Below are positions 26,934 to 35,033 of a DNA stretch of 64,000 bases, in pieces. Every line of letters starts with the position of its first letter. Positions within the stretch are counted from its first letter, which is position 1. Source of the DNA: Verrucomicrobiaceae bacterium (GTDB lineage: Bacteria; Verrucomicrobiota; Verrucomicrobiia; Verrucomicrobiales; Verrucomicrobiaceae); NCBI GenBank assembly GCA_027489965.1, contig JAIXZA010000044.1, forward strand, positions 20,177-84,176, read 5' to 3'. Made by a program: the position numbers and the translations under genes. Below the pieces are notes generated by a model that saw only the letters and a list, made by a program, of their open reading frames with translations, was not told where the DNA came from and ran no database searches.

Positions 26934-28826
26934 ATGCTTTCTGCCAACGAACTCACGCTCAGCTACGGTAATCAACGTCTCCTTGAAGGCATCACTCTGG
27001 CCGTTAATGAGGGCGAAAAGGTCGGCCTCGTTGGCCGCAATGGCTGCGGTAAAACCAGCCTGCTCAAGATCCTAGCCGGTGTGGAGCGTGCCGATACGGG
27101 CGACCTTTCCATCCAGCGCGGATTACGTGTCGGCTACCTTCCTCAGGAATTTGAGATCGACCCGAACCTAAATGTCCTGCAAAACATTCAGTCCGGCGTG
27201 GCCGATCTGGTGAGCATGATCGAGCGCTACGAAGCCGGAGAAGGCAGCGAGGCTGAGCTGTCAGATATTCTGCATCACATTGAGGCCGCCGATGGCTGGA
27301 ATCTCGACTCGCGCATCAAGTCCATCACCACAGCACTGTCTGCGCCACCGCTTGATGCCCAAGTCGGAACCCTTTCAGGTGGTGAAAAACGCCGTGTGGC
27401 CCTGTGCCGCGCTTTGATCGCCCAGCCTGAATTGCTCCTGCTGGACGAGCCAACCAATCATCTGGACTCAGAATCCATCCGCTGGCTGGAAGAGTATCTG
27501 CGCAGTTTCCCTGGTGCCGTTATTTTCGTCACCCATGACCGTTACTTCCTAGATGTGATTGCCACGCGCATCCTCGAGTTATCAGATGGCCGCTGTTACT
27601 CTCATGAAGGCAACTACACCGCCTATTTAGAGAGCAAAGCCGCGCGCCAGCAAATCAATGAGCAGGCTGAGCGCCGCCGTCAGCGCTTCCTGAGAACGGA
27701 ACTGGAATGGGTGCGCGCAGGCGTCAAAGCTCGCGGCACCAAGCAGCGCAGCCGATTGGATGCCTTTTATGCCATCGAAGGCCTGGAAGCTCCTGTCGAG
27801 GAACGTGAAATGGATTTGCTCCTGCCCCCTGCTGTCGCCATGGGAAACATTGCCGTCGATTTAGATGAAGTCGGAGCATCGGTGACCGATGAATTTGGCA
27901 AAGAACGCTGGCTTTTCCGCCATCTGACAGCCTCGCTGAAACCTGGACAATGCACCGGCATCGTCGGCCGCAATGGCGCAGGCAAGACCACCCTCATCCG
28001 CCTGTGCATGGGAGAACGCATGCCGGAGGAAGGTCGGATCACGATTGGAAAAAAGGTTGCCTTTAATTACATCGACCAAGCCCGCATGCAGCTCGCAGGC
28101 AATGGCACCGTGCTAGCCGAGGTGGCCGATCAGGATGAAACCGTCTTCTTTGGCACCCAAAAACTCAGCGCCCGTAGCTATCTACGTCGTTTCCTTTTTA
28201 ATGACGACCGCACCAATGAACGCGTGGACCGCCTGTCAGGAGGCGAGCGCGCCCGACTCATGCTGGCCAAGGTTCTGAAACGCGGCGGCAACGTCATCGT
28301 GCTGGATGAACCGACCAATGATCTCGATCTGCAAAGCTTGCGCATCCTGGAAGAAGCGGTCAGTAACTTCGACGGTAGCGTTATTGTAGTAAGCCATGAC
28401 CGTTACTTTTTGGATCGTGTCTGTGATCAAATCATCGCCTTTGAACCTGCTGGAGTGCATGTGCAGGAGGGTAACTTCAGCTACTATCTGGAAAAACGCC
28501 GTGAGCGTGAAGCTCGACTGAAAGCTTGGGTCGAACCCGTGAAAGTGGAAAAAGCGCCATCCGCATCTACCGCCCCCAAACCAAAACCAAGGAAGCTCAG
28601 CTTCAAGGAAACCGCTGAACTTGAAGCCATGGAGGCGACTATTGCCACCGCTGAAGAGCGCGTTCAGACCCTGGATGCCACACTGAATGACCCCTCGTTC
28701 TACATTACCCGATCCCAGGAAGCGTCGAAATTCAGCGACGACCTGGAGGCGGCAAAAGCCGAAGTCGCACGACTTTACCTGCGCTGGGACGAACTGGAGG
28801 CGATCCGTGCCGCCATGAATGTTTGA
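26934..28826 (+). CDS. ABC-F family ATPase (Uup-like)
   Basis: This 630-residue soluble protein has two ABC ATPase domains and no membrane segment, as in ABC-F proteins that act on ribosomes. First domain: GLVGRNGCGKTSL, LSGGEKRRVAL, LLLLDEPTNHLD. Second domain: GIVGRNGAGKTTLI, LSGGERARLML, VIVLDEPTNDLD. The linker between them is basic and helical. The C-terminal 70 residues form a predicted coiled coil, characteristic of the Uup branch. I chose ATG at 26934 (MLSANELTLSYG) because the 29 residues possible upstream are low-complexity and unlike the family. It is divergent from the pilT-like gene, with 129 bases between. Uup itself affects DNA repair and ribosome function; the exact role here is unknown. 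Confidence 0.92.
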   Translation: MLSANELTLSYGNQRLLEGITLAVNEGEKVGLVGRNGCGKTSLLKILAGVERADTGDLSIQRGLRVGYLPQEFEIDPNLNVLQNIQSGVADLVSMIERYEAGEGSEAELSDILHHIEAADGWNLDSRIKSITTALSAPPLDAQVGTLSGGEKRRVALCRALIAQPELLLLDEPTNHLDSESIRWLEEYLRSFPGAVIFVTHDRYFLDVIATRILELSDGRCYSHEGNYTAYLESKAARQQINEQAERRRQRFLRTELEWVRAGVKARGTKQRSRLDAFYAIEGLEAPVEEREMDLLLPPAVAMGNIAVDLDEVGASVTDEFGKERWLFRHLTASLKPGQCTGIVGRNGAGKTTLIRLCMGERMPEEGRITIGKKVAFNYIDQARMQLAGNGTVLAEVADQDETVFFGTQKLSARSYLRRFLFNDDRTNERVDRLSGGERARLMLAKVLKRGGNVIVLDEPTNDLDLQSLRILEEAVSNFDGSVIVVSHDRYFLDRVCDQIIAFEPAGVHVQEGNFSYYLEKRREREARLKAWVEPVKVEKAPSASTAPKPKPRKLSFKETAELEAMEATIATAEERVQTLDATLNDPSFYITRSQEASKFSDDLEAAKAEVARLYLRWDELEAIRAAMNV

Positions 28827-28881
28827 GGTTTTTGACAGGACTATTTACAAAAGTCGCCGTTCCCATTAAAATCCACCTCCC

Positions 28882-31137
28882 ATGAAGTTCTGCCCCCCCG
28901 CCCTCCTGGCTCTCGCTCTATTTTTATTGAGCGTGCCTGTCCATGCTCAAAGCAGCAGCGACACCGAATCTTCTGAGCAATTTTTCAGAGGTTATCTCAT
29001 GAAAAATGATGCCGAGAAGATGGAAAAGGAAGGCAACTTTGCGGGTGCTCTCTCGCTCTATCAGCAGATGCAGCAGATCTTTGACAGCGTCTCGCAGTCG
29101 AACCCCAGCTGGCAGCCCGGCATGATCAGCAATCGCCGATCCTTGACAGAACAAGCCATCGCACGCGTCACGGCCAAGCAATCCATGCCTGCCGCAGCAG
29201 CAACCGCAGCCATGCAACCCACGGCAGTGCCTGCGACCATCTTTGGCGGAGCCCCTGCTCCCATTCCCACACCTGGCACCGTCTCTGGACAACCGATCAG
29301 CGGCAGCATGAGCTCCGTGCCGAGCCTCAGTGAAGCCATCGCCCAATGGGAACAAAACATGCGCCAACGCGTCACCCAATTGGAAAACCAAAATGGCCAG
29401 ATGCAGGTGGACCTTTCCAAATGGCAGCAATGGTATCAGTGGGCCTCCGGTGAGATCACCACAGCCCGCGCTGATAAGCAGGCCCTGGAAGGAAAGACCG
29501 CGAAACTGGAAGAATCCATCCAAGCCATGCGCGCCGAGGTCGCCGCAGGCCGTGCAACTCAGGCCCAACTGGATGTTCTGACCAAAGAAAAGATCGGCAT
29601 TGAAATCGAATACAAAAAAGTCATCCAAAGAATCGCTGCTGCTGAAAACGCGAGCAAGGACGCCAGCATCAAGCTGAATGATGCTACGGAACGAATCATC
29701 GTCGTCGAAGGCGAGCGGAATAAACTACTCTCTGAGCGTGAAGCGCTGGTCAAAGAACGCGACAGCGCCAAAACAACCAGCGATGAACTGGCCAAGAAGA
29801 CCGAGTCTATGACCAAGGAGCTGAATGCCGCCAAGACCACCAGTGCCGAGATGAGTCAGAAGGCTGAAAAACTAACAAAAGAACTGGAGGTCGCAAAAAT
29901 CGCCAGTGCTGAAAACAGCAAAAAGGCCAATGAACTCAGCGCCCAAAACCTGGGCATGAAAACCGAGATCGATGCGCTCAAAGCCAAGGGCCCCAATGCC
30001 AAAGCCAGCGCCGAAATGCAAAAACTGCTGACGGACAATGAGCGCCTGAAAAAGGAACTCGAAACGGCTGAAAAACAGATTGTTAGCCTGAAGGCAGACG
30101 GCAGTCGCAAGGATCAAGAGATCGCCACCCTGCGTGGACAGGTCACCACACTTCAGGGTGAAATGGCCGCGCTACGCCAACAAAGCAGTACCTACCAGAT
30201 TCAGGTCGCTGAATTGACGCTCCAGCTCAAAACGCTCCAAGAAGACAAAGACAAATCAGCCATGTCACCAGAGCTTGCCCAGGAAAACTCCACGCTGCGT
30301 GAGATCGTCATGCGCCAACTACGCAGCCAATACCGCCAGCAGCAGGCCAAGGACATCGTCATCACCGAATTGCAAAAGATGGAAGGCGTCTCTCAAAAGC
30401 TCCTTCAGCAAGTCGAAGAACTCAAGAACTCCCGTATGTCACTCACCCCGGCTGAGGAAAAACTCTTCACCGATCCTGCCGTGCAGGAAATGCTGAGCGC
30501 CAATAGCATCCAAGGCACCTTAATCGCCCGTGTCTCCAAACCTAGCGAGTCCGCCAACCCGCTGAACTCACTGCTTTCAAAAGCCAGTGAAGCCTTTGCG
30601 GCTAAAAAATTCAATGAGGCTGCCTCACTCTATGAAGACGCGCTGCGCGCTGACCCCAAGAGCACTGAAGCTCTTGTTGGACTGGGCTACTCGCGGGAAC
30701 GTGAACAGAAATATGATCAGGCTGAAACAGCCCTGAAAAAGTGCCTGATCCTCGATCCCAAGAATGAATTAGCCGCCTTTCATCTCGGCATCACCTACTT
30801 CAAACAAGAGAAATGGAATGACGCCCTGGCAGCCTTTGAAAAGAACGTGGCCGTGAACACCAAGAATGCGCGCAGCCATCACTACCTGGGCATCATCTCA
30901 AACAAACTGAACTTCCTCAGCCGCGCCGAACGCGAGTTTAAAACGGCCATCGCCATCGACCCAAACTATGGTGAAGCTCACTTCAATCTAGCCGTCGTCT
31001 ATGCCACATGGGACCCGCCTCAATGGGAGAAAGCCAAGAGTTCCTACGAGACTGCGATCAGCAAAGGCGTGGCTCCCGATCAGGCGCTGGAAAAACTGCT
31101 GGAAAACACTACCACACCTAAAACAGCCGCCCCGTAA
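28882..31137 (+). CDS. Exported coiled-coil and TPR-repeat protein
   Basis: This 751-residue protein has a signal peptide (about 1-23, cleavage after VHAQ). Residues 24-95 are helical, 95-150 are Ala/Pro/Thr-rich, and about 150-500 are a long coiled coil rich in Glu, Lys, Ala and Gln, with two related segments around 290-340 (each containing a KTTS[DA]E-like repeat). The C-terminal 200 residues carry four or five tetratricopeptide repeats, for example FNEAASLYEDALRADP and YDQAETALKKCLILDP. The layout suggests a periplasmic scaffold. No enzyme motif is seen. The coiled-coil length makes misassignment by composition easy, so no specific family name is given. Confidence 0.8.
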   Translation: MKFCPPALLALALFLLSVPVHAQSSSDTESSEQFFRGYLMKNDAEKMEKEGNFAGALSLYQQMQQIFDSVSQSNPSWQPGMISNRRSLTEQAIARVTAKQSMPAAAATAAMQPTAVPATIFGGAPAPIPTPGTVSGQPISGSMSSVPSLSEAIAQWEQNMRQRVTQLENQNGQMQVDLSKWQQWYQWASGEITTARADKQALEGKTAKLEESIQAMRAEVAAGRATQAQLDVLTKEKIGIEIEYKKVIQRIAAAENASKDASIKLNDATERIIVVEGERNKLLSEREALVKERDSAKTTSDELAKKTESMTKELNAAKTTSAEMSQKAEKLTKELEVAKIASAENSKKANELSAQNLGMKTEIDALKAKGPNAKASAEMQKLLTDNERLKKELETAEKQIVSLKADGSRKDQEIATLRGQVTTLQGEMAALRQQSSTYQIQVAELTLQLKTLQEDKDKSAMSPELAQENSTLREIVMRQLRSQYRQQQAKDIVITELQKMEGVSQKLLQQVEELKNSRMSLTPAEEKLFTDPAVQEMLSANSIQGTLIARVSKPSESANPLNSLLSKASEAFAAKKFNEAASLYEDALRADPKSTEALVGLGYSREREQKYDQAETALKKCLILDPKNELAAFHLGITYFKQEKWNDALAAFEKNVAVNTKNARSHHYLGIISNKLNFLSRAEREFKTAIAIDPNYGEAHFNLAVVYATWDPPQWEKAKSSYETAISKGVAPDQALEKLLENTTTPKTAAP

Positions 31138-31161
31138 GCTGACTCTCATCTGACCCGCCGC

Positions 31162-32184
31162 GTGTCTGCCAGCGCCATCACCAGCTCACTCGTCAGTTGG
31201 TTCCGCCAAAATGGACGTGACTACCCCTGGCGGCAGACCCGTGATCCCTATGCCATTCTGGTATCAGAGGTCATGCTCCAGCAGACACAAATCACCACCG
31301 TTTTAGATCGCGGATATTATCATCGTTGGTTAGCCCGCTTTCCTAACATCCTAACGCTAGCTTCAGCCAACGAAGCTGACGTCTTAAGCACCTGGGAAGG
31401 ACTCGGCTATTATCGACGTGCGCGGAACCTGCAAAAACTGGCGCAAATCATCCTCCAAGATCATGCTGGCATTTTTCCGAACGATCCCGTCACCATCCGC
31501 AGCCTACCCGGCATCGGCCCCTACACAGCCGGAGCCGTCAGCAGCTTTGCCTTTGGCCTGAATGAACCCATCGTCGATGGCAATGTAGCCCGCGTTCTCT
31601 CAAGGATCGACAACGATCCCACGCCCATTGACTCAACTCTCGGCAATAAACGTCTCTGGGATCGGGCCAAAGAACTCGTCACTAGCACGAATGATCCTCG
31701 AGCCTTTAACTCAGCGCTCATGGAGCTCGGCCAATCCCGTTGCAAGCCCACTAAGCCTGCCTGCCCAGACTGCCCGATCAAGGATTACTGCCAGGCTAGC
31801 GATCCCGAATCCCTGCCCATCAAATCGGCAAGAACAGAAATCACTGCCGTCACCGAGCGTGTGCTCTTTATCCGCCAAGGCAACAGCATCCTCCTGGAAC
31901 AAGAAACCGGCAAACGCCGCACCGGACTCTGGAAACTCCCTGCCCTGCCCGATAGCCTTTTTGACCAACCACCTGCCATACTTCTCAAGAGCAGCTACGG
32001 CATCACCCGCTATAAAGTCACGCTCTGGGTCCATGATGGAGCCGCTACCCCTGAATCCCAGTGGCCCAGCAACCACCGCTTCATTCCTCTAGCTGATCTC
32101 AATGAGCACCCCATGCCCAGCCCCTACCGCAAAGCGCTCAATCGCCTCTTGAGTCATGACCTGTTCAAGCTTGAGAACGACTGA
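31162..32184 (+). CDS. mutY: A/G-specific adenine glycosylase MutY
   Basis: MutY removes adenine mispaired with 8-oxoguanine in base-excision repair. The 340-residue protein has the catalytic Glu36 (SEVMLQQTQ), the helix-hairpin-helix LPGIGPYTAGAV followed by the catalytic Asp139 (VDGNVARV), and a 4Fe-4S cluster site with cysteines 194, 201, 204 and 210 in the canonical C-x6-C-x2-C-x5-C spacing. The C-terminal 120 residues form the NUDIX-like 8-oxoG recognition domain. The start is GTG at 31162, 24 bases after the TPR gene stop; no in-frame ATG lies nearby. Very secure. Confidence 0.95.
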   Translation: MSASAITSSLVSWFRQNGRDYPWRQTRDPYAILVSEVMLQQTQITTVLDRGYYHRWLARFPNILTLASANEADVLSTWEGLGYYRRARNLQKLAQIILQDHAGIFPNDPVTIRSLPGIGPYTAGAVSSFAFGLNEPIVDGNVARVLSRIDNDPTPIDSTLGNKRLWDRAKELVTSTNDPRAFNSALMELGQSRCKPTKPACPDCPIKDYCQASDPESLPIKSARTEITAVTERVLFIRQGNSILLEQETGKRRTGLWKLPALPDSLFDQPPAILLKSSYGITRYKVTLWVHDGAATPESQWPSNHRFIPLADLNEHPMPSPYRKALNRLLSHDLFKLEND

Positions 32185-32207
32185 GAAGCGTCTGAAATCA
32201 AGGCGGC

Positions 32208-32495
32208 TTGCTTGTCCCAGTTCTTGTTTTTGTAGCCTGGTTGGGGGTTTACCGCTCACCCTTTCTGCATCGACTCTGGGGCGGAATATGCCTATTGGGT
32301 TCGATTGGAGTTGTTGCCCTCCTTGTCGTGTGGCTATTCGAACTTCGTGAATTCCGCATTGATCAGATTTCACTGTATTTGGTCCTGAGGTCTATCCAGA
32401 TGCCGATTCTCGCCTGTCTCCAGGTCTTTGATCGGAAGATTTCCACCTATCGTCGGCAGTTGGCAGCCAAAGATTCACAGCTTTCGGCACCGTGA
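32208..32495 (+). CDS. Possible small membrane protein with TTG start
   Basis: An open frame of 95 codons starting at TTG 32208 encodes two adjacent hydrophobic segments (residues 1-13 and about 24-43) followed by a polar helical tail ending SAP. No ATG or GTG start precedes the hydrophobic part. It fills most of the otherwise empty 395 bases between mutY and the HNH gene. The amino-acid pattern is that of a membrane protein, but codon choice and the rare start leave doubt. I do not recognise a family. The remaining bases of this gap (32496-32579) show nothing recognisable. Confidence 0.4.
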   Translation: MLVPVLVFVAWLGVYRSPFLHRLWGGICLLGSIGVVALLVVWLFELREFRIDQISLYLVLRSIQMPILACLQVFDRKISTYRRQLAAKDSQLSAP

Positions 32496-32579
32496 TCACA
32501 TTCATTGCAAAGACAACCAAAACGGACAATTATCAAGGCTTCAGCAAAGCTCAGCTGACAAAAGAAGAGTCTATTTGAC

Positions 32580-33221
32580 ATGAATAGCTTTGAAGAATTT
32601 CCAATTTCTAACCGCCGCTGCTTTCGATCACCAATTCCTGAAATTAGTGATGCCGCGCGTTATCTTGATGCGGCAGTCTCGGCTCATCTTGCCGGGCAAA
32701 ACGAGCTAGCCGAGTCGCTGATTCGCGCCGCCGACATGCCGGCGATTCGTGAGTGGACTGAGTCACTCTGGGGAAGCGCCAGCCCTTATGTTCAATATCG
32801 GGTCGTAGCAGGCGCACCCCCAAATTTACCAACTGATCAACGCATCAAAATGCGGATGCCAAGTCCACCTGAGAAACTGCTTTTGCATCAACGGGATGGT
32901 TATCGCTGTAGATTTTGCGGCGTTCCGGTTATTCGCTCTGAAATCCGCCAAGCATTAAAGAAGCTTTACCCGAATGCGCTGTCATGGGGAACGAGAAACC
33001 CCGAACAGCATGCCGCTTTCCAAGCCATGTGGCTGCAGTACGACCACTTGCTGCCGCACGCCAGAGGCGGCAACAACGACTTGGATAACGTCCTCATTAC
33101 ATGTGCTCCCTGTAATTTCGGACGCATGAACAGAACCGTTGATGAAGTTGGCCTTCTTGACCCCCGAACGCGTGAGCCAGTCCAATCAACATGGGATGGC
33201 CTTGAACGTTTACTCCGATGA
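32580..33221 (+). CDS. HNH endonuclease domain protein
   Basis: This 213-residue protein has a C-terminal HNH nuclease domain. A zinc knuckle RDGYRCRFCG sits near residue 105, the catalytic His is in YDHLLPHARGGNNDLDN, and the second Cys pair is in ITCAPCNFGRMN; all expected residues are present. The N-terminal 95 residues are helical and not recognised. HNH domains of this kind occur in restriction-like, mobile and housekeeping nucleases; no methyltransferase, toxin or phage gene is adjacent. It begins an accessory stretch reaching to tRNA-Phe. No target can be proposed from sequence. Confidence 0.75.
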   Translation: MNSFEEFPISNRRCFRSPIPEISDAARYLDAAVSAHLAGQNELAESLIRAADMPAIREWTESLWGSASPYVQYRVVAGAPPNLPTDQRIKMRMPSPPEKLLLHQRDGYRCRFCGVPVIRSEIRQALKKLYPNALSWGTRNPEQHAAFQAMWLQYDHLLPHARGGNNDLDNVLITCAPCNFGRMNRTVDEVGLLDPRTREPVQSTWDGLERLLR

Positions 33222-33338
33222 CATCAACGACTCCTCAGGCGAATGCCGCTGACGATGAATCAAAATCATGCATACCCCTTTGCCTGACGCAAATACGCGC
33301 TGGTAAATGGCGGCCAAAACTTAACCGTCTTGCCAAAA

Positions 33339-33809
33339 ATGACGAAGACATATCCAGCTGTCGTTGATCCCCAAAAGGTAGGCGAGTATCCGGCAGATGC
33401 GGGGGCTGGCGGAGGTTATGTGTGGGACGAAGTTTTAGAATACCGGGTCTGGTGCCATCCTGAACGAGGAGCACCTGACGAGTTCGATGGTGATGACTAC
33501 TTCTTTCCTTTTGAGACATTCGAAAGCGCTCAGGAGTTCGCCAAATCAAATCCAGGAACCGAAGAGCCACTGGTTCTCATTTTACAAAAGGAGCACATCC
33601 ATGAGATCGAAGAAGGTGTCTATATTCATGTAACAGAGGAGCGTCTGACCGAGTGGCCAGTTGATTTCTTATCGCGACCTCGGCGAACTGCCTTGACCAT
33701 ACCTGACTTTTTGGCATCCGACGCACCCGCCAACAGACTGGACATTCTTCGAGGCAAGGCTCCTAACCCACGAACCCATTTACCTTCTGACGAACCTGAG
33801 CAGAGTTAA
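33339..33809 (+). CDS. Conserved hypothetical protein, 156 residues
   Basis: The chosen ATG at 33339 gives MTKTYPAVVDPQKVGEYP; a TTG three codons earlier is less likely. The sequence is acidic and aromatic in its first half (AGGGYVWDEVLEYRVWCHPE, then GDDYFFPFETFESAQEFA) and ends with a conserved-looking stretch around PANRLDILRG. It has no signal peptide or membrane segment. I have a recollection of similar bacterial proteins labelled GCN5-family acetyltransferase, but no acetyl-CoA-binding motif is visible and I would not use that name. It lies 117 bases after the HNH gene on the same strand. Function unknown. Confidence 0.65.
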   Translation: MTKTYPAVVDPQKVGEYPADAGAGGGYVWDEVLEYRVWCHPERGAPDEFDGDDYFFPFETFESAQEFAKSNPGTEEPLVLILQKEHIHEIEEGVYIHVTEERLTEWPVDFLSRPRRTALTIPDFLASDAPANRLDILRGKAPNPRTHLPSDEPEQS

Positions 33810-33883
33810 TCGGGAATGCCAAACTTCGCTGCGCGTTCAAGAGCATTCTGGCCTAAAAATCCGAAAGACAACCGAACATGAAA

Positions 33884-33909
33884 CCACCTTTTTCGTTTGA
33901 AAAAGGTGG
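33884..33909 (-). terminator. Hairpin overlapping the 3' end of tRNA-Phe
   Basis: On the minus strand an 11-bp perfect stem closes a four-base loop: left arm at 33909-33899, right arm at 33894-33884, followed by only three T residues before CATG. It is thus a weak candidate terminator for the tRNA transcript. The stem begins inside the tRNA, using the discriminator base and the last acceptor bases, so folding of this hairpin competes with the acceptor stem. It might be a processing signal instead. Confidence 0.35.
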
Positions 33910-33979
33910 CCCGAGACGGATTCGAACCATCGACACGAGGATCTTCAATCCACTGCTCTACCAACTGAGCTATCGGGCC
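33907..33979 (-). tRNA. tRNA-Phe (anticodon GAA)
   Basis: The minus strand folds as a 73-base cloverleaf: acceptor GGCCCGA pairs with TCGGGCC, D arm GCTC/GAGC, anticodon loop TTGAAGA with anticodon GAA, and T arm GATGG-TTCGAAT-CCGTC. CCA is not fully encoded: the bases after the discriminator A read CCT, so the tail must be added. Two features are unusual: the second pair of the anticodon stem is T28-T42, and position 37 is G instead of the A typical of bacterial tRNA-Phe. Both come directly from the sequence. It could still be functional; a second copy elsewhere cannot be excluded. Confidence 0.9.
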
Positions 33980-34205
33980 ATGTCCACCAATTTGGCGGGC
34001 TGCTATGGTGGCAAAGAGTGACACGATGCGCAACGCCTTTTTTACTTTTTCATGCAGTATTTCCAAATCAAGCTCGGCTCAGGGATCAAGGCGAACCGCG
34101 ACAGCGAAGATTTTCTTCAGCAAGGTGCCTGTGCACGCTGATCGACCCGTTGAATACCGCGACCGTTTTCTTTTTTCAGCTTCGCTAGACAAATCTCAGG
34201 TTCTG

Positions 34206-34736
34206 ATGCGTCCTCTGGGTGACACGATGCTCACCGCCCGCCAGATCTCTGAACTTTACGATGCCCACGCGGCAGGCTTGTTTCATTACATCGTTGGCAT
34301 GCTGAAATCAGAGGCCGAGGCAAAAGATCTGCTTCAGGAGTTGTTCCTCAAGCTCCAGCACCAAGGGCTGCCTGTCGTGGAAAGTGAACGGGCCTGGCTA
34401 ACGCGGCTGGCACACAACATGACGCTTGATTGGCTTCGCCGTCACCACACACGCCGCAGCGCGGAAGAGCGCAGTGCCTCAGAGCCGCAACCTCTTTTCC
34501 AAAGAGCAGCCGATCCCGATACAGCCGAGTTCGCACTGCGAGTGCAGGCTGCTCTTGATGAACTGCCGCCTGAGCAGCGCAGTGTCGCCCATCTGAAGCT
34601 CTGGCAGGGGCTCACCTTTGAGGAGATCGCCGAAGCCCAGGGCATCCCTCTCAACACAGCAGCCAGCCGCTACCGCTACGCCATTGACAAACTGCGCACG
34701 CTCCTGCGTCCGCTCTACGACGAAATCCAGCCATGA
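34206..34736 (+). CDS. ECF-type RNA polymerase sigma factor
   Basis: This 176-residue protein has the two-domain layout of extracytoplasmic-function sigma factors. Region 2 spans about residues 12-80 (LYDAHAAGLFHYIVG, then AKDLLQELFLKL and RAWLTRLAHNMTLDWLRR, which is the -10 recognition part). Region 4 spans about 120-172, with LPPEQRSVAHLKLWQGLTFEEIAEAQGIPLNTAASR forming the helix-turn-helix. I chose ATG at 34206; ATG at 34227 is equally plausible. Its last codons overlap the ATG of the next gene (ATGA). The next two membrane-anchored proteins are the obvious candidates for its regulation or its output. Confidence 0.9.
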   Translation: MRPLGDTMLTARQISELYDAHAAGLFHYIVGMLKSEAEAKDLLQELFLKLQHQGLPVVESERAWLTRLAHNMTLDWLRRHHTRRSAEERSASEPQPLFQRAADPDTAEFALRVQAALDELPPEQRSVAHLKLWQGLTFEEIAEAQGIPLNTAASRYRYAIDKLRTLLRPLYDEIQP

Positions 34737-35017
34737 AAGAAGACCTCGAATCCAAACTCTCATCGCTTCAGCTCCAGCCACTGCCGCCGGAGTGGCGTGA
34801 GGAGATGCTGACGCGTTTGGAAAGCTCTCCGCTTCTGTCTCGGCGAGCACCGCCGCGCTGGCTTGTGGTTGGTTGGGGACTTGCCTGGGCCGCCGTGTTG
34901 GTCCTGCATTTCACCACGCCGGCGGCCTCAGAATCTGCGGGACCTGCCCCAACTCTGAATGCGGATGCCATGCTGCAGCGTGCCGAGCTCATGCAGTCCC
35001 TCCTCGCTTTAAATTAA
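34733..35017 (+). CDS. Small single-span membrane protein, possible anti-sigma factor
   Basis: This 94-residue protein starts at ATG 34733, overlapping the sigma-factor stop by four bases. The N-terminal 40 residues are charged and would be cytoplasmic (including LPPEWREEMLTRLES); one hydrophobic helix follows at about 44-62 (WLVVGWGLAWAAVLVLHF), and the rest is short and polar. Position and topology fit a membrane anti-sigma factor. However, it is shorter than most and has no zinc-binding HxxxCxxC motif, so the assignment is inference. Confidence 0.7.
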   Translation: MKEDLESKLSSLQLQPLPPEWREEMLTRLESSPLLSRRAPPRWLVVGWGLAWAAVLVLHFTTPAASESAGPAPTLNADAMLQRAELMQSLLALN

Positions 35018-35033
35018 CCCACCTCTTCACCCC

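Larger units (their letters stand above)
33810..34205. other. Non-coding region around tRNA-Phe
   Basis: Apart from the tRNA and its adjoining hairpin this 396-base gap shows no convincing gene. The frame leading into the sigma factor is open from 34005, but its first 67 codons do not resemble protein of that family, so 33980-34205 is taken as upstream region of the sigma gene. I searched by eye for a second copy of the tRNA 3' end that would mark an integrated element and found none. Confidence 0.5.

Noticed and set aside
28832..28860. TTGACA promoter upstream of the coiled-coil/TPR gene
   Set aside because: The -35 box is perfect, but no acceptable -10 box lies 16-18 bases downstream.
28882..31137. 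Transposed or tandemly repeated DNA in the coiled-coil region
   Set aside because: The repeated KTTS/AE pattern is short and fits heptad-type protein repetition; no longer nucleotide repeat was found.
33905..33979. Integration site of a mobile element at tRNA-Phe
   Set aside because: No integrase and no second copy of the tRNA 3' end was seen within the window.
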